From contig NZ_CP012673.1 in the NCBI RefSeq assembly GCF_002950945.1, forward strand, positions 11,732,501 to 11,796,500: DNA of 64,000 nucleotides, read 5' to 3'. The notes beneath the pieces are model-generated. The model did not search any database. It saw nothing but the letters and a program-made list of their open reading frames with translations, and had not been told where the DNA came from. Source of the stretch: Sorangium cellulosum. GTDB lineage: Bacteria; Myxococcota_A; Polyangia; Polyangiales; Polyangiaceae. How positions within the stretch are numbered: position 1 is the stretch's first letter; every line of letters starts with the position of its first letter. Position numbers and translations under genes: made by a program. Shown here in pieces: positions 60,481-64,000 of the stretch.

Positions 60481-60493
60481 CCGCGAGCGATCC

Positions 60494-62041
60494 ATGAGCG
60501 CGATCCGGCCCGAGCGCCGCGCGCCAGATCGCCTCCTGCCGTTCGACGACCCCGCCCTCCGGCCCTCCTCGCTGATGATCCGATCCCTGACGTTCGCCTC
60601 CATCGCTCTGGGATCGGCGATCCTCGCGCTCGCGCCCCGGAGGGCGGCGGCGCAGGTGCCGCCGCAGTCGGAGGGCGTGACCCTCGGCGGGTTCACGTTC
60701 CGCCCCTCGATGGAGCTCCGGCTCCGCGGCGAGCTCCGCCGGTACCCCGTGGACACGGGGGGCGACATCTACGCCTCGAACGCCGTGCTCGCCGAGGGCT
60801 TCGGGGGCGCGCTGCCGCCGCTGATCGACACCGCGGAGGTCGTGAAGACCCAGTGGTTCCTCGCCCAGCGCGCGCGCCTCGGGCTGGCCGTCGAGCACGG
60901 GCCGATCACGGGCGTCCTCACGCTGCAGGACACGCGGCTCTGGGGGAACGACAACGCGATCTTCCTCGGCGCGGGCGAGCCGTCCCTCCCGGTGACGGCG
61001 CCCTACGAGGCTTACGTCGACGTGCACACGCGCGCGGGGCGCCGCGCCTTCGTCCGGGTGGGCCGGCAGCGCGTCGCGTGGGGCGATGGCCGCCTGATCG
61101 GGGCGAACGACGAGACGCTCACCGCGCGCTCGCTCGACGCAGCCCGCGCAGGGGTCCAGCTCGGCAACGTCGACCTCGAGGCCATGGCCGCGCTGCTCGC
61201 GGCGCCGGGCGGCGCCCCGCCCGAGGTGGCCGGGACGCGCAAGCCCGTCCCCGCCGGCACCGGGACCCAGCTCTACGGCCTGAACGCGATCTGGCACCTC
61301 GCGCCCCTCCTCCAGCTCGAGGCCACGGCGCTCGCGCGTGTCGCCCGGGAGCCGCGCCCGAGCTGGCTCACGCCGGGGGACACCTTCGTGCTCGACGCGC
61401 GCATCTCCGGCGACCGCCGGGGCTTCCGGTATGCGATCGAGGGCGCTTACGAGCTCGGCCGCGTCGCCACGCTCGGCGGGGACCGCCCCCTCGGCGCGTT
61501 CGCGGCCGCGGCCCGGGCCGAGCTCGAGACCGCCCTCCCCGGCCGCCTCACCTGGAGCGCCCGCGGCGCCTACGCGACGGGCGACGACGGCTCGCTCGAC
61601 GCCGCCGAGACGCAGCGCCGCTTCGATCCGATCCTGCCGGACGCGCAGGACCACCACGGGCTCATGGGCCTCACCGCGTGGTCCAACGTGATCGAAGCGG
61701 GCGGCGGCGTCAGCGCCTCCCCCTGGGACGTGCTGACCGCCTCCGCCGGGTACACGTTCATCGGCCTCGCTTCTCCCGGGGGCAGGTGGGTGACCGCGCG
61801 CCTCCTCCCCGTCGGCGCCGCCCCCGACAACAAGAGCCGGACGCTCGGCCACGAGATCGACGTCTCGCTCGCCCTGCACCCCTGGGAGCCGCTGCGCCTC
61901 GCGCTCGGCTACGGCGTGTTCTTCCTCGGCGACGGCGCCCAGGCGATCGTCACGCGCTCGAACCGCGCGCTCGACGCGGACCGCCGCCCCGCGGACCTGC
62001 AGCAGTGGGCATTCCTGCAAGCGACCCTGAGCGTCCCCTGA
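60494..62041 (+). CDS. Alginate-export-like outer membrane barrel
   Basis: 515 residues from the ATG at 60494, supported by the promoter at 60451-60480; an internal ATG at 60575 would give a cleaner signal peptide (LTFASIALGSAILALAPRRAAA). The mature part has alternating hydrophobic strands (FTFRPSMELRLRGELRRYP, RLGLAVEHGPITGVLTLQD, RRAFVRVGRQRVAWGDGRLIG) as in the AlgE/Alginate_exp family. It ends in a strand (AFLQATLSV) short of a terminal aromatic. Alginate itself is unlikely in this group; a general porin or glycan exporter role is a guess. Confidence 0.8.
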   Translation: MSAIRPERRAPDRLLPFDDPALRPSSLMIRSLTFASIALGSAILALAPRRAAAQVPPQSEGVTLGGFTFRPSMELRLRGELRRYPVDTGGDIYASNAVLAEGFGGALPPLIDTAEVVKTQWFLAQRARLGLAVEHGPITGVLTLQDTRLWGNDNAIFLGAGEPSLPVTAPYEAYVDVHTRAGRRAFVRVGRQRVAWGDGRLIGANDETLTARSLDAARAGVQLGNVDLEAMAALLAAPGGAPPEVAGTRKPVPAGTGTQLYGLNAIWHLAPLLQLEATALARVAREPRPSWLTPGDTFVLDARISGDRRGFRYAIEGAYELGRVATLGGDRPLGAFAAAARAELETALPGRLTWSARGAYATGDDGSLDAAETQRRFDPILPDAQDHHGLMGLTAWSNVIEAGGGVSASPWDVLTASAGYTFIGLASPGGRWVTARLLPVGAAPDNKSRTLGHEIDVSLALHPWEPLRLALGYGVFFLGDGAQAIVTRSNRALDADRRPADLQQWAFLQATLSVP

Positions 62042-62108
62042 AAAACGAGCGGCCCGGGCACATCGCGCCGGAACGGCGGATGGCCCGGGCCAGGCCCACG
62101 CGCTACGG

Positions 62109-62180
62109 GGACGTCCCGCGCTGCGCGGGCGTCCCGCGCGGCGTGGGCGTCCCGCGCGGCTTGGGCGTCCCGCGCGGCTT
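62109..62180. repeat. 18-bp tandem repeat after ftsH
   Basis: Four units of GGGCGTCCCGCGCGGCTT or close variants end 3 bases before the ftsH stop (downstream on its strand). The first copy is the most diverged. On the minus strand an alternative frame would read as Pro-Arg-Gly-Thr-Pro repeats, but the ftsH frame stops first. Confidence 0.85.
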
Positions 62181-62182
62181 GG

Positions 62183-64000
<1,818 letters not shown>

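Noticed and set aside
62103..62182. Extension of ftsH by Pro-Arg-Gly-Thr-Pro repeats
   Set aside because: The repeats are open only in a different frame from FtsH; the FtsH frame stops at 62183.

Overview
The window is a very GC-rich, gene-dense chromosomal segment that reads as myxobacterial, most likely from the Sorangium/Polyangium side of the group. The grounds are near-identity of MglB and MglA to the Myxococcus gliding/polarity switch, a eukaryotic-type Ser/Thr kinase fused to PEGA and sulfatase-modifying-factor-like domains, an FHA-GAF-sigma54 activator, a TIGR02266-type PilZ protein, and about ten lipoproteins with Asp-Ala-Gly or Gly-Ser-rich linkers and cysteine clusters. No rRNA, tRNA, CRISPR array, insertion sequence or prophage was recognised. 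Assignments rest on reading the sequence and on remembered family motifs; no database search was run.

Layout. 1-1.1 kb holds no recognisable gene. 1.1-5.7 kb (minus): rplT, rpmI and a large TPR/DUF3857/transglutaminase-like protein. 6.4-7.7 kb: mglB-mglA, then a converging 39-residue basic ORF. 7.9-11.7 kb (plus): lipoprotein, alanine racemase, VWA lipoprotein and rimI, the last two overlapping. 11.7-15.4 kb (minus): a solitary, shortened TssM/IcmF-like protein and a partner of unknown function. 15.7-21.2 kb: calcineurin-like phosphoesterase, methyltransferase, rpoZ, pyrH, SurA/PrsA-like lipoprotein and a lysine 2,3-aminomutase family protein. 21.2-24.1 kb: kinase fusion. 24.7-26.2 kb: acyl-CoA carboxylase carboxyltransferase. 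26.6-27.1 kb: small lipoprotein closed by a hairpin.

27.7-33.8 kb is a same-strand housekeeping cluster: RNase E/G, PilZ protein, ribE, a RibBX-type ribBA-like gene, ribH and nusB. It meets a converging pair, mutS2 and an FHA-GAF-sigma54 activator. 38.4-43.5 kb: integral membrane protein, gpsA, exported protein and signal peptidase I. 43.6-46.8 kb: SH3-like lipoprotein, then tdh and kbl facing each other, together able to convert threonine to glycine plus acetyl-CoA. 47.1-56.2 kb is a run of exported proteins (propeller-like lipoprotein, DUF4331, two cysteine-rich lipoproteins, polysaccharide deacetylase, PEGA-like anchored protein) with an exo/endonuclease-type hydrolase and comF. 56.4-64 kb: GYF-domain transmembrane protein, coiled-coil lipoprotein, outer-membrane barrel, and ftsH running off the right edge.

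The most distinctive points are: an RNase E/G whose S1 domain is interrupted by about 445 residues of acidic and Arg/Glu-repeat sequence; a RibBA-like protein whose GTP cyclohydrolase II half has lost all three zinc cysteines; an orphan TssM lacking the C-terminal domain; a signal peptidase with a cysteine-rich insert; many short tandem repeats whose unit is a multiple of three in coding DNA; and a recurring -10-like box just before start codons that lack Shine-Dalgarno sequences.
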